Position numbers and translations under genes: made by a program. Under the pieces are notes generated by a model. The model made no database searches and was not told the origin of the DNA. It was given only the letters and a program-made list of their open reading frames with translations. DNA of 64,000 bases from positions 21,227,718 to 21,291,717 of the forward strand of contig JALGPY010000004.1 of assembly GCA_023055425.1 (NCBI GenBank), read 5' to 3'. Positions 34,609 to 48,420 of the stretch are shown here, piece after piece; the first letter of the stretch is position 1; every line of letters begins with the position of its first letter. Source of the stretch: Linanthus parryae (lineage: Eukaryota > Streptophyta > Magnoliopsida > Ericales > Polemoniaceae).

Positions 34609-36266
34609 TTGGAATTCTACAAAAGGAAAATACGCAAGTTTTAGTATTTGTGAATTTTTGACTATATTCAATAATGGCTAGTTTATCAAATATAGCTCCC
34701 ACTATTTTTCTACGGATTAATAACCCTCAAAATATTAATGCGGAAAATATCCTTATATTTTCTAGTGGGACAAGATCCATGTTTCACCTCCTTATGAGCT
34801 TGCTTTGGCAAGTCACCCATAATTTGGCTACTTTAGGTAGGAACAATACCAATTGCATCCCATATGCAACTCTTGGTTCAATTGGGCAAATAACTCCTTA
34901 TTTATCCATCCATATGGATAACCCCAATTGATTGCCTCTAGGTTTCTTAATCATATTAATAGCCTAGTTGTGTTCAACCTCTTATCTAAACAATTGCACA
35001 TTGTTACGTGCCATCGCATTCCATCATTATGAACCAAGTCGCCATGCTTTGGCACGCACGAACTTGATAAATGATGATGATAATGAGTGTTTAAATAACT
35101 AGAAGGAAAGAACACAATATTTGAATTTTGAGGGATTTTAAATTCAATTTTAATTGTTTTGTTGATCAATATCAACTAATCTATCTATTTGAGTTTGGGC
35201 ACAACTCCAAATAATAGATCCGGGTTGTCTAATTATCTTATTATCCTAATTGCATGCATCATCCATACACCAACCACACAATGATAAGACAATAAAATAA
35301 ACAACCACAAAACATAAATTAAACGTGATGTGGATATGGCCTTTTCTAGACTAAGATAATTCCAAGCCAATTGAATTATCTATGAACCCTAAAAGCAAAC
35401 ACATCTCCATGCGTCTCGATCTTTTGGTCCATCCTTCATAGTCACGTGGAATGCTCCATGCTCCATATTTTATGGCTTCTTTGGCTTTGGGATTCTTTTC
35501 TCCAATCTTGGCTAACAATCTACTTTATCTAGCACTAGCTAACCTCTATACTATATAAAATAAATCTCACAAGTTGAGAAAAAATGGCACGCAGGCCATT
35601 AAACCCTAATTAATTATTACAATTAATTGATCAGCTCGCATGCCGTAAAACCAAAACACAAAATTAAACATCCACATCAAACCACATCCTAAGGCCATAT
35701 CCAATCACCATGCGAATTGCACATAAACAGTTAAAATCCAATTTTAACGCGCTTGGTCAATTTTAATTGATTTTAGGATCTCTAGGGTTAAAACAGTCCA
35801 TGGGCCCAACAATAAAATTTCCCGGGCCCAATAAGATGAACCACAAGGCCCTAGGGCCGGGCCGGCCCAAAACCCACACGCCTAGGCCGCGGGTTAGGGC
35901 CGCCCGACCCCTAGGGCGACAAATCTTGGGGGGCAAGCAAGAGGGGCGGTCCCCTAGGGGGCCGAACCTCCGTGAGGGAGTTGTTTCCAAAACAACTCCC
36001 TTGCTTGGTGCCCAAGTTTGGTTGTTTCCTTGTTTTGGGAGAACTCCTTCTTCCCCAAGGATGCCCAAACCCTAGATCTAAGATCCTAAAATTTCTCAAA
36101 CTCACCAATTCATGCATCCAATGCAAAAATTAGATCTTGTTATGATTAATTATTGACAAATTGCATCCCATGCTTGATTTGTCTTATTTTACGCGATAAA
36201 CAATCAAATTAAGGTGTAAAACAACTAAAACGTAACACATAAACCACGTTTATGCTCTACGACCTG
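34609..36266 (-). mobile_element. Untranslated leader of copia A
   Basis: A 1.66-kb AT-rich leader between primer site and gag, shared with C and D. A GC-rich block at about 35790-36065 differs strongly between copies. Small frames inside (such as 101 codons at 35763-36068) have no motif. Confidence 0.65.
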
Positions 36267-36281
36267 TGGCTCTGATACCAC
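36267..36281 (-). other. Primer binding site of copia A
   Basis: The minus strand reads TGGTATCAGAGCCAC, a match to the initiator-Met tRNA 3' end, 1 nt from the LTR. Confidence 0.8.
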
Positions 36282-36282
36282 T

Positions 36283-37702
36283 GTAGGGTTTTGATTCATG
36301 GATGCGCAACAGAAACAAAATAAACCAAGCAAAACCCTCCAAGGATCACAAGTCAAGAATAATAACGATGGTAAAGGAAGAAATCAATAACACACCTTAG
36401 GGTTCTCCTTTGATGACTTCAAACGCGAATTGTGTCACGTTCTGTATGGTTGATCCACGCCTAGAGTTGATCCAAGAATCTCCCAAGTCCTTGGTGCTAG
36501 CCCGGAAGAGGAAGAGGAAGAAGAATCACGCAAAACGAGACCCAAAAGGAGGGTCTCGGCCTCCTTTGTGGCCGACGGGATGGGCGGCGGCAAGAGGGGC
36601 GGTCGGCTCCTCTTGTTGCTTGCTCTCTCTCCTTTTTTTCTCTCCCACTCTTTGTTATGTTCAATAATGAGCATAAGTTGTGGGAAGGAAGGAAGGAAGG
36701 TCCTTTATATAGTCCAACAACTCCATGCCAACTACCTAAAGGACTTATTCTAGTCCTACTAGAATTCAATTTTAGTCCCTTCCTTGCAAATTAGTCCCTA
36801 CTAAGTTTGCAAGGTTTTGCAAAGTGATCCTTCTAATTAATTAATCCAATTAATTAATTCCCAAATCTAGTTCAACTCTATGTAGCGTGTGACCCCATAG
36901 GTTCTATCTAGTTGGTAGCAACTATTTGCTAATATGGAGCGGTTTCTAGCAAAACATCCATTCTAGCCAACTAATAGAATAGTCATCTTGACAACCTTTG
37001 TACAAGTAATTGTCTCATCCCTTTGTCTCCATATTCGGATTGGACACGAGACATACAAGTCACACTCGTATATCCAATCCGCAGTTTCTCGATCCATGGA
37101 ATAGCCTTATTCGTGCAAATAACATCAATATCCCATATTGATTTATTTGAGTCTGGCTAGACATTCTATAAGCACTATCCCCCGAGTGGCCTAGGATATT
37201 TGCTCCCGTTATGTGGGAGGGACAAATTCTATCTACGTCCACTACGATCTCTAAGCTTGCTTCTTATTGTATCCAGTACACGCCTTTATAACTACCCAGT
37301 TACGGTGTAGCGTTTAACGCTACCAAAATCACAATAATCCACAACTAAAATATCTAGTGACTTCAAGTCTAAGGATGACAATACCTTTTCACCGCGAGAA
37401 GTGCTTGTGACTCAACATAACGTGTATGTATCCTTCTCGGAGATGGGTCAATCCAGTGCAACATTCACTAATGCACACCTATGTGTTGGATCATGATATC
37501 TCCATATCAATCCAACCCCATACTAGTCTATAGATGATTGTCCCATTAATCATTATACTGGACTAGGGATATTTAAGATAAACAACACAATTGTAAATCT
37601 AAGGACTTCATTATATTAAATATCCAATAAATAATAAATGAATTTATAGCCACAAATAAATTCATACTAAACTAGATTGCCTCTAGGGCATCTATTCCAA
37701 CA
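36283..37702 (-). repeat. 5' LTR of copia A, complete
   Basis: A 1420-bp LTR from TGTAGGGTTTTGATT to CTATTCCAACA. It abuts the primer site on the left and copia B integrase on the right. Confidence 0.85.
36703..36712 (-). promoter_or_regulatory. LTR TATA box, copia A 5' LTR
   Basis: CTATATAAAG on the minus strand; the promoter position expected to drive the A transcript leftward. Confidence 0.5.
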
Positions 37703-40135
37703 ATTTCTAATAAAGAATTGCTCGGAGTTGCCTCAGATCTATTTTGATTTTGCAGCTATACTTCAGGCACAGTTCTCATATCCGATCAAAGTTTTTCAAT
37801 CTGATAATGCGATGGAATACAAGTCTTTTGAGTTCTTGACAGCTTCCTATTTTCTTCTTCATGTCCAGAGTGATTTTGGGGGGAAGCTGCTTTGACTGCT
37901 ATGTAAACTATCAATTAAGTTCCTACACCTGATCTTAAGAACCTGACTCCTTATGAAAAGCTATATGGTACGTCCCCTGATTACTCTTCTCTTCGAGTCT
38001 TTTGGAAGTGTATGTTTTTTTATTCTCCAGTCTCACGAGCATAGTAAGTTGGAACCCCCGTCAAGAATGTGTAATTTTCTTGGATATGTTATCAAGCATA
38101 AAGGATATCTATGTTGGGATCCAGTTTCGAAGCGGCTTCGAATCTCTTGCCATGTGGTCTTTATGGAACATAAGATGTTCTCTGCAGTTTTGTCCTTAGA
38201 TGCTTCCACCATTGTTGACCATCCCCGTCTTACAGATCAGCCATCCATTCTTCGAGGATACTGTAATCGACATTCATTTCCGTCACTGAATCCTCCTCCA
38301 GTTTCGTTGATTGCTGAATTTATTTCCCCTGCTATAGTTACACACAATCATGTTCCTGTTTTGCATGCTCCTGTTATTGTTCCTGCTCCAGTTCCACATG
38401 GTCATATTCCTGTTTCCCATGCTCCTGTTATTGGTTTTGCTCCCACTCCGGCTCCAACTCCACAAGATCCAATTTTGGTTTCTGATTCTACAGATAATGC
38501 CTCCTCTGATCCTGAGAGTGATGAGTCTTCTTCTACTACAGTTCGTCGATCCATCATAGAACGCACACAACCTGTTCGGCTTCGAGATTATGTCACTTCT
38601 GCTACTGTTCAGCATCATGAACCACAGTCTTATTGGGAAGCTAGCTCTGACCCTCTGTGGCGAAAAGCAATGGGAGATGTGTTGGATGCTCTTTCACGGA
38701 CTAATACTTGGGACTTGGTTTCATTACCTCATGGTAAGACTGCAGAAGGGTGCATGTGGGTGTATAAGATCAAGACTAAGTCTGATGGTCCCATTGAGAG
38801 ATATAAGGATCGCCTGGTGGCTAGAGGTTTCACACAGGAGTATGGTATTGACTATGAGGAGACATTTTCTCCAGTTGCTCGACTTACCTCGGTTCGCACT
38901 CTAACTGCAGTAGTTGCTAGCCGACATTGTAATTTGTACCAAATGGATGTTAAGAATGCATTTCTTAACAGTGATCTTACAGAGGAGCTAAACATGAAGC
39001 CTCCCCCTTGTTTTGATGTTCACCGCTCATAAGTCTGTCTCCTACGTCGTGCATTATATAATCTAAAACAAGCCCCTCGGGCTTGTTTCGATAAGTTCAG
39101 TTCTTTAATGCTTCAGCTTGGGTCCTAGTGCTTATGACTTAGCACTTTTCATTCGTCATACGGATCGTAGAGTTATTCTCTTGTTGATATATGTTGATGA
39201 TATGATCATTACCGGGGATGATCTTTTCGGTATTCGTGAGCTAAATAAGTCCTTAAATAGTCATTTTAAGATGAAAGACTTGGGGCCTATCAGTTATTTC
39301 TTGGGTCTTGAGGTTACTTAGGATGGTGACGGTTACTCTTTATCTCAGACCAAGTATGCTTCTGATATTCTTGCTCGTGCTAGATTGAGTGATTCAAAGG
39401 TTTCCTCCACGCCATTGTAGCCGAACCTGAAGCTCACTCCCTAAGAGGGTGAACCTCTTTATGATCCTACTCGATGTAGACACATTTTCGGTAGTCTGTT
39501 TTATCTCACAGTCACTCGTCCTGACTTACAATATGTTGTTCATCAAGTCAGTTAGTTTCTCACTGCTCCACGAACAACACGCTATGCTGTTGTTCTTCGG
39601 ATTCTTCGCTACGTCAAAGTTACTTTGTTTTGCGGTCTTCATTTCACTTCTCATTCTACACCAATGTTACATGGATTTTCATATGCTGATTGGGATGGCG
39701 ATCCTACTGATAGACGCTCCACTACGACATATAATTTCTTCATGGGTGACTCACTTTTATCCTGGTAAGCAAACTGTTATTTCTCGATCCAGCACTGAGG
39801 CAGAATACCGTGCTCTAGGTGACGCCAAACAGGAGCTCATTTGGCTTCGCTGGCTATTAGCTGATATGGACATGCCTCAGTCCTCTGCTACTACTATATG
39901 TTGTGACAATCGCAGTGCGTTCCAAATTTCCCACAATAACATTTTTCATGAGCGGACGAAACACATTGAGATTGATTATCACTTTACCCGCCATCATCTT
40001 CGTGCTGGCCCAGTTCATTTGAATTCTGTTTCTTCGTCAGATCAAACTGCCGATAGTCATACGAAGTCTCATCCGCATGGGGGCTTTCGTAACTTGGTTA
40101 CCAAACTTCTGCTTATCACGACAGCTTCATTTTGA
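37703..40135 (+). pseudogene. Copia B pol remnant, plus strand
   Basis: It starts inside integrase (NCSELPQIYFDF, FQSDNAMEYK) because copia A cut off the left part. An integrase C-terminus and Pro-rich linker follow. The RT has WVYKIKTKSDG, YEETFSPVARL, YQMDVKNAFLN and, after stops, the catalytic YVDDMIITGDD near 39190. RNase H has SRSSTEAEYRAL and CCDNRSAFQISHN near 39785-39940. The natural stop is TGA at 40133-40135, just before the polypurine tract. Several in-frame TAG or TAA codons fall where Gln is expected. Its family differs from A and C. Confidence 0.8.
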
Positions 40136-40141
40136 GGGGGC
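40134..40141 (+). other. Polypurine tract of copia B
   Basis: GAGGGGGC directly before TGTT, the first bases of the B LTR, which is then interrupted by copia C. Confidence 0.6.
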
Positions 40142-40145
40142 TGTT

Positions 40146-41555
40146 AGTAGGGTTTTGATCATGGATACGCAGGGGAAAATAAATTTCACTCAATACCCTC
40201 AAAGGATCACAGGAAGTGAATCATAACGATGGTAAAGGAAGAATCATGTTACACACCTTAGGGTTTTTCCTGTGATGACTTGTAACGTGTATTGTCTCAC
40301 GTCTCTACGGTTGATCCACGCCTAGAGTTGAGATCTAGATCTTCCTTCTCCTTTGTGCTAGCTTGGACCGGAGGAAGAGGAAGAAGAAATCACACAACAC
40401 AAGGCAACAAGGAGGATTCGGCCTCCTTTGTTGGCCAACGGGTAGGGGGCGGCGCAAGGGGGTTGGGTTCGGCCCTCTTGTTGCTTGCTCTCTCTCTCCT
40501 TTGTTCTCTCCCACTCAAGTTATGAACAACAGTGTCATAAGTGTGGGAAGGAAGGAAGGATCATCCTTTATATAGTCCAACAAATCCTTTTCAACTACCT
40601 AAAGGCCCTCTTCTAGTCCTACTAGAATTCGGTTTAGTCCCTTCCTTGCAAATTAGTCCTACTAAGTTTGCAAGGTGTTGCAAAGTGATCCTTCTAATTA
40701 ATTAATCATATTAATTAATTCCCAAATCTAGTTCAACTCTATCTAGAGTGTAACCCCATAGGTTCTATCTAGTTGGTAATAACAATTTGCTAATATGGAG
40801 CGGTCTCTAGCAAGACATCCATTCTAGCCAACTAATAGAATAGTCATCCGACAAACCTTGTGCAAGTAATTGTCACATCCCTTTGTATCCATACCCGGAT
40901 TGGACACGAGACATCCAAGTCACACTCGTATATCCAATCCATAGTTTCTCGATCCTGGGAATAGCCTTATTCGTGGAAATAACATCAATATCCTATATTT
41001 AATTTATTTGAGTCTGGTCAGAGCTTCCATAAGCACTATCGCTCGAGTGGCCTCGGATATTTGCTCCCTTTATGTAGGAGGGACAAATTCTATCTACCTT
41101 TACTACGATTTCTAGGCTTTCTTTTTATTGTATCCGGTACACGCCTTTATAGCTACCCAGTTACGGTGTAGCGTTTGACGCTATAATCCACAACTAGACA
41201 ATCTAGTGACTTCAAGTCTAAGGATGACAATACCGTTGTTACCACAAGAAGCGCTCGTGACTTTACATAACATGTATGTAGCCTTCTTGGAGATGGATCA
41301 ATCCAGTGCGTCGTTACCCTTAATGCACACCCATGTGTTGGATCATGATATCTCCATATCAATCCAACCCCGTACTAGTCTATAGATGATTGTCCTATTA
41401 ATCATTATATTGGACTAGGGATATTTAAGATAAACAATATAATTGTAAATCTAAGGAATTCATTATATTAATTATCCAATAAATAATACAATGAATGTTC
41501 TAGCAAAAACAAATTCATACTAAACTAGATTGCTTCAAGGGCATCTATTCCAACA
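40146..41555 (-). repeat. 3' LTR of copia C
   Basis: A 1410-bp LTR of the A family ending CTATTCCAACA. Its left terminal base is A instead of T (AGTAGGG). The 5-bp TSD CTGTT precedes it at 40141-40145 and recurs at 48421-48425. Confidence 0.85.
40566..40575 (-). promoter_or_regulatory. LTR TATA box, copia C 3' LTR
   Basis: CTATATAAAG on the minus strand, conserved with A and D. Confidence 0.45.
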
Positions 41556-41559
41556 GTCT

Positions 41560-44500
41560 CCCACTTGCACTAGATCCGATCCGATGCATTCCAGATGCCA
41601 ATGCTCCTAGTGTGCTCTTCATGTTTCTACTGAACAAGCGGCTTTGTAAGTGGATCTGACAGATTCTAATCTGTAGAAATCTTGCATATCCGAACGTCTC
41701 CTCCATCGATAATACCTCGAATAAGATGAAACTTTCTGAGCACGTGTTTGGATTTTTGGTATGACCATGGCTCCTTTGACTGCGCGATCACCCCAGTATT
41801 GTCACAGTACAACTCTATTGGATCCGCAATGCTAGGGACCACACCAAGTTCAGAAACAAATTCTCTGATCCAAACAGCTTCCTTTGCTGCGCCATTTGCA
41901 GCAATGTACTCAGCATGTGTTGTAGAATCAGCCACCATCTCTTGCTTGGAACTCTTCCAGCTCACCGCTGCTCCATTCAGGTAAAAAACATATCTCGATT
42001 GTGATCTGAAATCATCTCTGTCGGTTTGGAAGCTTGCATCCGTGTAACCCCTTACACGCAACTCTTCCTCTCCGCCAAATATCAAGAAAGCATTCTTAGT
42101 TCTTCTCAAGTACTTTGGGATGATCTTGACTGCAATCCGGTGACTCTCACCTGGATTGGATTGGTATCTTCTTGTCATACTCAAGGAATATGACACATCT
42201 GGTCTAGTACATAACATGGCGTACATGATAGATCCTATGGCCGAGGCATAGGGAATTCTACTCATGCGTTCTTTGTCAACCTCATTGGAAGGACAATCAC
42301 TCTTCGAAAGAGTAATTCCATGTGACATGGGCAAGAATACCTTCTTGGTATCTTGCATGTTGAACCATTTTAACACCTTGTCAATATATGTACTTCGACG
42401 TAGGCCTAGCAGTATCCTAGATCTATCTCTATAGATCTTTATACCAAGTATATAGGCTGCTTCTCCTAAGTCTTTCATTGAGAAACACTTTCCTAGCCGA
42501 TCTTTAACAGATTTCAACATGGGAACGTCGTTTCCAATGAGTAGTATGGCATCTACATACAAGACCAGAAAAGCTATAGAGCTCCCACTAACCTTCTTGT
42601 AGACACAAGACTCATCTTCGTTTCTGATGAATCCAAACTCTTTGACTACTTCATCAAAACGTCGATTCCAGCTCCTAGAAGCTTGCTTCAATCTATAAAT
42701 GGATCTTTGCAGCTTACAGACTTTATTGGCTTGCTTTGGATCTTCAAAACCCTCCGACTGTATCATATAGACTTCCTTGAGGAGATTCCCATAAAGGAAT
42801 GTTGTTTTAACATCCATCTGCCAAATCTCATAGTCATAGTATGCTGCAATGGCAAGTAGGATTCGGATGGATTTGGTCATAGCGACTGGTGAAAAGGTTT
42901 CATCATAGTAAATACCATGAATCTGTCTGAATCCTTTAGCCACCAATCGTCCCTTGTAGGTAATCACATTACCATCCATGTCGATCTTCTTCTTGAAGAC
43001 CCATTTGCACCCTATGGGTCGCGCCCCTTCGGGTGGTTCCACCAAAGTTCGTACTTTGTTGGTATACATCGGATCTCATGGCTTCAAGCCACTTCTGAGA
43101 GTCTGGCCCTTTCATAGCCTCAGCATAGGTAGTAAGCTCATCATCTATGATCATCGTGTCACCAGATTCTGTCACGAGAAGTCCATACCTCCCGGGTTCC
43201 TGGCGCACTCTACTAGATCTATGAATATCTTGTGTTACTTGAACAAGAGGTTCCACAACTCCTTGTGGTGTATGTTCATGTTCCAAAGTAGGATCGGTTA
43301 TTTGTGGTTCTTGAATTTCTTCAAGTTCTAGAGTCCTCCCGCTTGCTTCTTTAGAGACAAGCTCTCTTTCGAGAAACACGCCGGTCCGAGCAACAAACAC
43401 TTTGTTCTCAGTTAGATTGTAGAAGTACTAACCCTTAGTTTCCTTATGGTACCCCACAAATTTACACTTATCCGACTTTGGCCCTAGCTTGTCTGATTGT
43501 AAACGCTTTACATAGACATCACAGCCCCAAATCTTCATGAATGACGGTGTGGGACACCTCCCACTCCACATTTCATGTGGTGTCTTCATGACTGATTTGG
43601 ATGGAATACGGTTAATTGTGAAAGTTGAACTTAATAGAGCATAGCCCCAAAATGATAATGGACGATCGGTTTGACACATCATAGATCGAACCATATCCAA
43701 TAGTGTTCGATTCCTTCTCTCTGACATGTCATTCCATTGTGGTGTTCCGGGTGGAGTGAGTTGGGACACGATCCTACACTCTCTAAGATAGTCGTCAAAC
43801 TCTTGGCTCAAGTACTCTCCTCCACGATCCGATCGTAGAGCCTTGATACTTTTTCCAAGTTGCTTCTCTGCTTCACTCTTGAATTATTTGAACTTTTCAA
43901 AGGATTCGAATTTGGCCTTCATAAGGTATACAAATCCATATCTACTGAAATCATCAGTAAATGTGATGAAGTAGATGTAACCACCCCTGAAAGGCGTGGC
44001 AAAGGGCCCACACACATCAGTTTGTATGAGCGCCAATTGCTCACTAGTCCTCTCACCTTTCTTATTGAAATGGGACTTTGTCATTTTTCCCAATAAACAA
44101 GCCTCACATGTCTCATATGATTCAAAATCAAATGAGTCTATCAATCCATCCTTATGGAGTCTATATACACGTTTCTCGTTTATGTGGCCTAAACGACAGT
44201 GCCATAAGTAAGCAGGATTTAACTCATCTATTTTAGTCCTCTTAGTATTAATGTTGTAGACAGGATTGCTTAGATCAAGGACATAAATTCCATTAAATAA
44301 TTGCGCACTACAATAGTGAATATCATTAAAATAAAAGGAACAACAATTGTTCTTTATTGAAATAATAAAACCTTCCTTGTCCAAACAAGAAATAGAAATA
44401 ATGTTTCTGCTCATAGCAGGCACAAAACAACAATTATTTAATTCTAAAACTAATCATGAAGGCAGAGACAGCTCACACAAGCCTACGGCCAATGCAGAAA

Positions 44501-45508
44501 CCTTTGCTCCATTCCCAACGCGCAGGTCTATCTCCCCTGTAGCCAATCTTCTACTTCTCTTTAGATCCTGCACATTTCGATAAATGTGAGATCCACATCC
44601 ATTATCCAATACCCATGATGTAGAGATAGTTAAATTGATATCTACAACAAAAATACCTGGTGGTGGTGGAATCACTATTCCAAGCCTCTTGTCCTCCAGA
44701 TATTTTGGGCAGTTCCTCCTCCAGTGTCCAGACTGAATGTAGTAGTGACACTCACCTTTAGTCACACCTTTGACACTTCCACCAACAGGCTTATGGACAG
44801 GTTCATTGGACTTGGCAAGTGACTTGCCTTTTCCCTTGGAGGATGAGGCAAACCTTTTGCCTTTTCCTTTATGTACCATCATAATGGCCTTTCCCTTACC
44901 CTTGTTGATGCTTTGTTCAGCTGTACTCAACATATTGAGTAAATATGGCAGTTTTTTCACGATCTCGCTCATGTTATAGTTCATGATGAACTGTCCATAA
45001 CTCTCAGGAAACGATTGCAACATGACATCGGTGGCCAACTCTTGGCCGACCGGAAACCCTAGTCACGCGACATTCTCAAAGTACCCGATCATATGGAGTA
45101 CGTGAGGTCCCCCAGGGTTTCCTTCAGCCATATGACATTTGAACAATGCCTTAGAAACCTCATACCTCTCAACCCTGGCCTGCTCTTGGAAGAGCTGCTT
45201 CAAGTGTTCGATCATATCGACAGCATTCATGTTCTCGTGTTGCTTATGAAGCTCAGAGGTCATGGTTCATAGAATAAGGCAGGCCACATCATTAGCTTCA
45301 TCAACACGCTTTTGATACGCCTTTAGGGCTGCAGGAGCATTGTTCTTTGGACCTGCTGGAACTTACTCCTCTATTGCGACAGTTTCTTCTCTTGCTTGAG
45401 AACGATTCTCAAGTTTCTGTACCAACCAAGGAAGTTGGTTCCAGAGAGTTTGTCATTCTCAAGGACAGATCGTAGGGAAGGTTGTGAACTCGATGAGTTG
45501 TTTGCCAT
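41560..45508 (-). pseudogene. Copia C gag-pol polyprotein, decayed
   Basis: Start at 45508 (MANNSSSS). Same domain order as copia A: gag; CCHC knuckle with its second Cys changed (CHYYIQSGHWRRNC); protease with WVLDNGCGSH, where A has DTG, so the catalytic motif is altered; pre-integrase (HCRLGHINEKR); integrase (QTDVCGPF, WNDMSERRNRT); RT with LYVDAILL, where A has LYVDDILL, so a catalytic Asp is lost; and RNase H (ADSTTHAEY, YCDNTGV). Stops and frameshifts break it at about 45370, 45063, 44454, 43884-43811, 43428, 43070 and 41666. It cannot encode active enzymes. Confidence 0.85.
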
Positions 45509-47008
45509 TTGGAATTCTAGAAAATCAAAATACGCAAGTTTTAGTATTTGTGAATTTTTGACTATATTCAATAATGGCTAGTTTGTCAAATATAGCTCCC
45601 ACTATTTTTCTACGGATTAATAACCCTCAAGATATTAATGTGCAAAAAATATCCTTATATTTTCTTGTGGGCCAAGATCCATGTTTCATCTCCTTTTGAG
45701 CTTGCTTTGGCAAGTCACCCAAAATTTGACTACTTTAGGTAGGAACAATTCCAATTGCATCCGTACGGATAATCCCAATTGATTGCCTCTAGGTTCGAAT
45801 CATATTAATAGCCTAGTTGTGTCCCACCTCTTATTTAAACAATTGCACATTACTTGCTTGTGCCATCGGATTTCATCATTATGAACCAAGACGCCTTCTT
45901 TTGGCATGCACGAGTTTGATAAATCATGATGATAATGAGTGTGTAAATAATGAGAAAGCAAAACACAATATTTGAATTTTGAGGGATTTTAAAATTCAAT
46001 TTTAATTGTTTTGTTGATCCATATCAACTGATCTATCTATTTGAGTTTGGGCACAACTCCAAATAATAGATTCGGGTTGTCTAATTATCTTATTATCCTA
46101 ATTGCATGCATCATCCATACACCAATCACAAAACAATAAGACGAGAAAGTAAACAACCATGAAAATAAAAATAAAACGTGATATGGATAAGGCCTTTTCT
46201 AGACTAAGATATTCCCAAGCCAATGGGAATATCTATGAACCCTAAAAGCAAACACATCTCCATGCGTCTTCATCTTTTGGTCCATCCTTCATAGTCATGT
46301 GGAATGCTCCATGCTCCATCTTTTGTGGCTCCTTTTGGCTTCAGGCTTCTTTTCTTCAATCTTGGATAACAATCTATTCTATCTAGTACTAGCTAACAAT
46401 CTATACTAAATAAAATAAATCTCACAAGTTGAGAAAAAGAAATGGCTCGCAGACCATAAAACCCTAATTAATTATTACATTAAATTGATCAGCTCGCATG
46501 CCGTAAATCAAACCAAAAAATTAAACAATCACATCAAACCACATCCTAAGGCCATATCCAACCACCATGCGATTTGCACATGAACAGTTAAAATCTAATT
46601 TTGACGCGCTTGGTCAATTTTTAATTGATTTTAGGATTTCTAGGGTTAAAACGGCCTAGGTGGCTTGGGCGGCAAGGAAGGAGGAGGAGCGGTCCTAGGG
46701 CCGAACCTCCTTAGTCGTTTCCAAAACAACTCCTTCCTTGTTCCCCAAGTCCAAAAAAGTTTCCAAATTTGAAACTAGTTTCCAAATGGGTGCCCAAACC
46801 CTAGATCTAAGATCCTAAAATTTGTCAAACTCACTAATTCATGCATCCAATGCAAGAACTACGTCTTGTTTTGTTTGATTATTGACAAATTGCTTCATAT
46901 GCTTGATTTGTCCGTTTTACGCGATAAATAATAAATTTAAAGTGTAAAACTATTAAAACGTAACACATAAACCACGTCTATGTTCTATGACCTGTGATCT
47001 GATACAAC
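45509..47008 (-). mobile_element. Leader of copia C with degenerate primer site
   Basis: A 1.5-kb leader related to that of A. The primer site next to the LTR reads TTGTATCAGATCAC on the minus strand, with several mismatches to the A version. The GC-rich block (about 46650-46730) is shorter than in A. Confidence 0.65.
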
Positions 47009-48420
47009 TGTAGGGTTTTGATCATGGATACAAGGCGGAAAATAAATTTATCTATTCAATACCCTCCAAGGATCACAGGAAGAGAATCGTAACGATGGTA
47101 AATGAAGAATCATGTTACACACCTTAGGGTTTTTCATGTGATGACTTGTAACGCGAATTGAATCACGCTCTACGATTGATCCACGCCTAGAGTTGAGATC
47201 TATATTTTCCTTATTCTTTGTTCTAGCTTGGACCGTAGGAAGAGGAAGAAAAAATCACACAACACAAGGCAACAAGGAGGTTTCGGACTCCTTTGTTGGC
47301 CAATGGATAGGGGGAGGCGCAAGGGGGTCGGGTTTGGCCCTCTTTTTGCTTGCTCTCTCTCCTTTGTTCTCTCCCACTCAAGTTATGAACAATAGTGTCA
47401 TAAGTGTGGGAAGGAAGGAAGGAGCATCGTTTATATAGTCCAGCAAATCCTTGTCAACTACCTAAAGGCCCTCTTCCAGTCCTACTAGAATTTTGTTTAG
47501 TCCCTTCCTTGCAAATTAGTCCTTCTAAGTTTGCAAGGTGTTGCAAAGTGATCCTTCTAGTTAATTAATAATATTAATCAATTCTCAAATCTAGTTCAAC
47601 TTTATCTAGCATGTGAACCCATAGGTTCTATCTAGTTGGTAGCAACAATTTGCTAATACGGAGCGGTCTCTAGCAAGACATCCATTCTAGCCAACTAATA
47701 GAATAGTCATCACAAACCTTGTGCATGTAATTGTCACATCCCTTTGTCTCCATATTCGGATTGGACACGAGACATACAAGTCACACTCGTATATCCAATC
47801 CATAGTTTCTCGAACCTTGGAATAGCCTTATTCGTGCAAATAACATCAATATCCTATATTTGATTTATTTGAATATAGCCAGACATTCCATAAGCACTAT
47901 CCCTCCTCGGATATTTTCTCCCGTTATGTAGGAGGGACCAATTCTATCTACGTCTACTACGATTTCTAAGCTTGCTTCTTATTGTATCCGGTACACACCT
48001 ATATATCTACCCAGCTACGGTTTAGCGTTTGACGCTACCGAAATCACAATAATCCACAACTAGACAATCTAGTGACTTCAATCTAAGGATGACAGTACCG
48101 CTGTCACCACGAGAAGCGCTTGTGACTTTACATAACATGTATGTAGCCTTCTCGGAGATGGGTCAATCTAGTGCGCCATTACCCTTAATGCACACCCATG
48201 TGTTGGATCATGATATCTTCATATCAATCCAACCCCATACTAGTCTATAGATGATTGTTCTATTAATCATTATATTGGACTAGGGATATTTAAGATAAAC
48301 AACATAATTGTAAATCTAAGGACTCCATTATGTTAAATATTAAATAAATAATACGATGAATGTTCTAGCCAAAACAAATTCATAATAAACTAGATTGCCT
48401 CTAGGGCATCTATTCCAACA
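47009..48420 (-). repeat. 5' LTR of copia C
   Basis: A 1412-bp LTR, TGTAGGGTTTTGATC to CTATTCCAACA, followed by the TSD CTGTT at 48421. Confidence 0.85.
47430..47438 (-). promoter_or_regulatory. LTR TATA box, copia C 5' LTR
   Basis: CTATATAAA on the minus strand, at the same place as in the other family LTRs. Confidence 0.45.

Noticed and set aside
35763..36068. 101-codon ORF in the copia A leader
   Set aside because: Follows the GC-rich block; the opposite strand is equally open and copia C lacks it.
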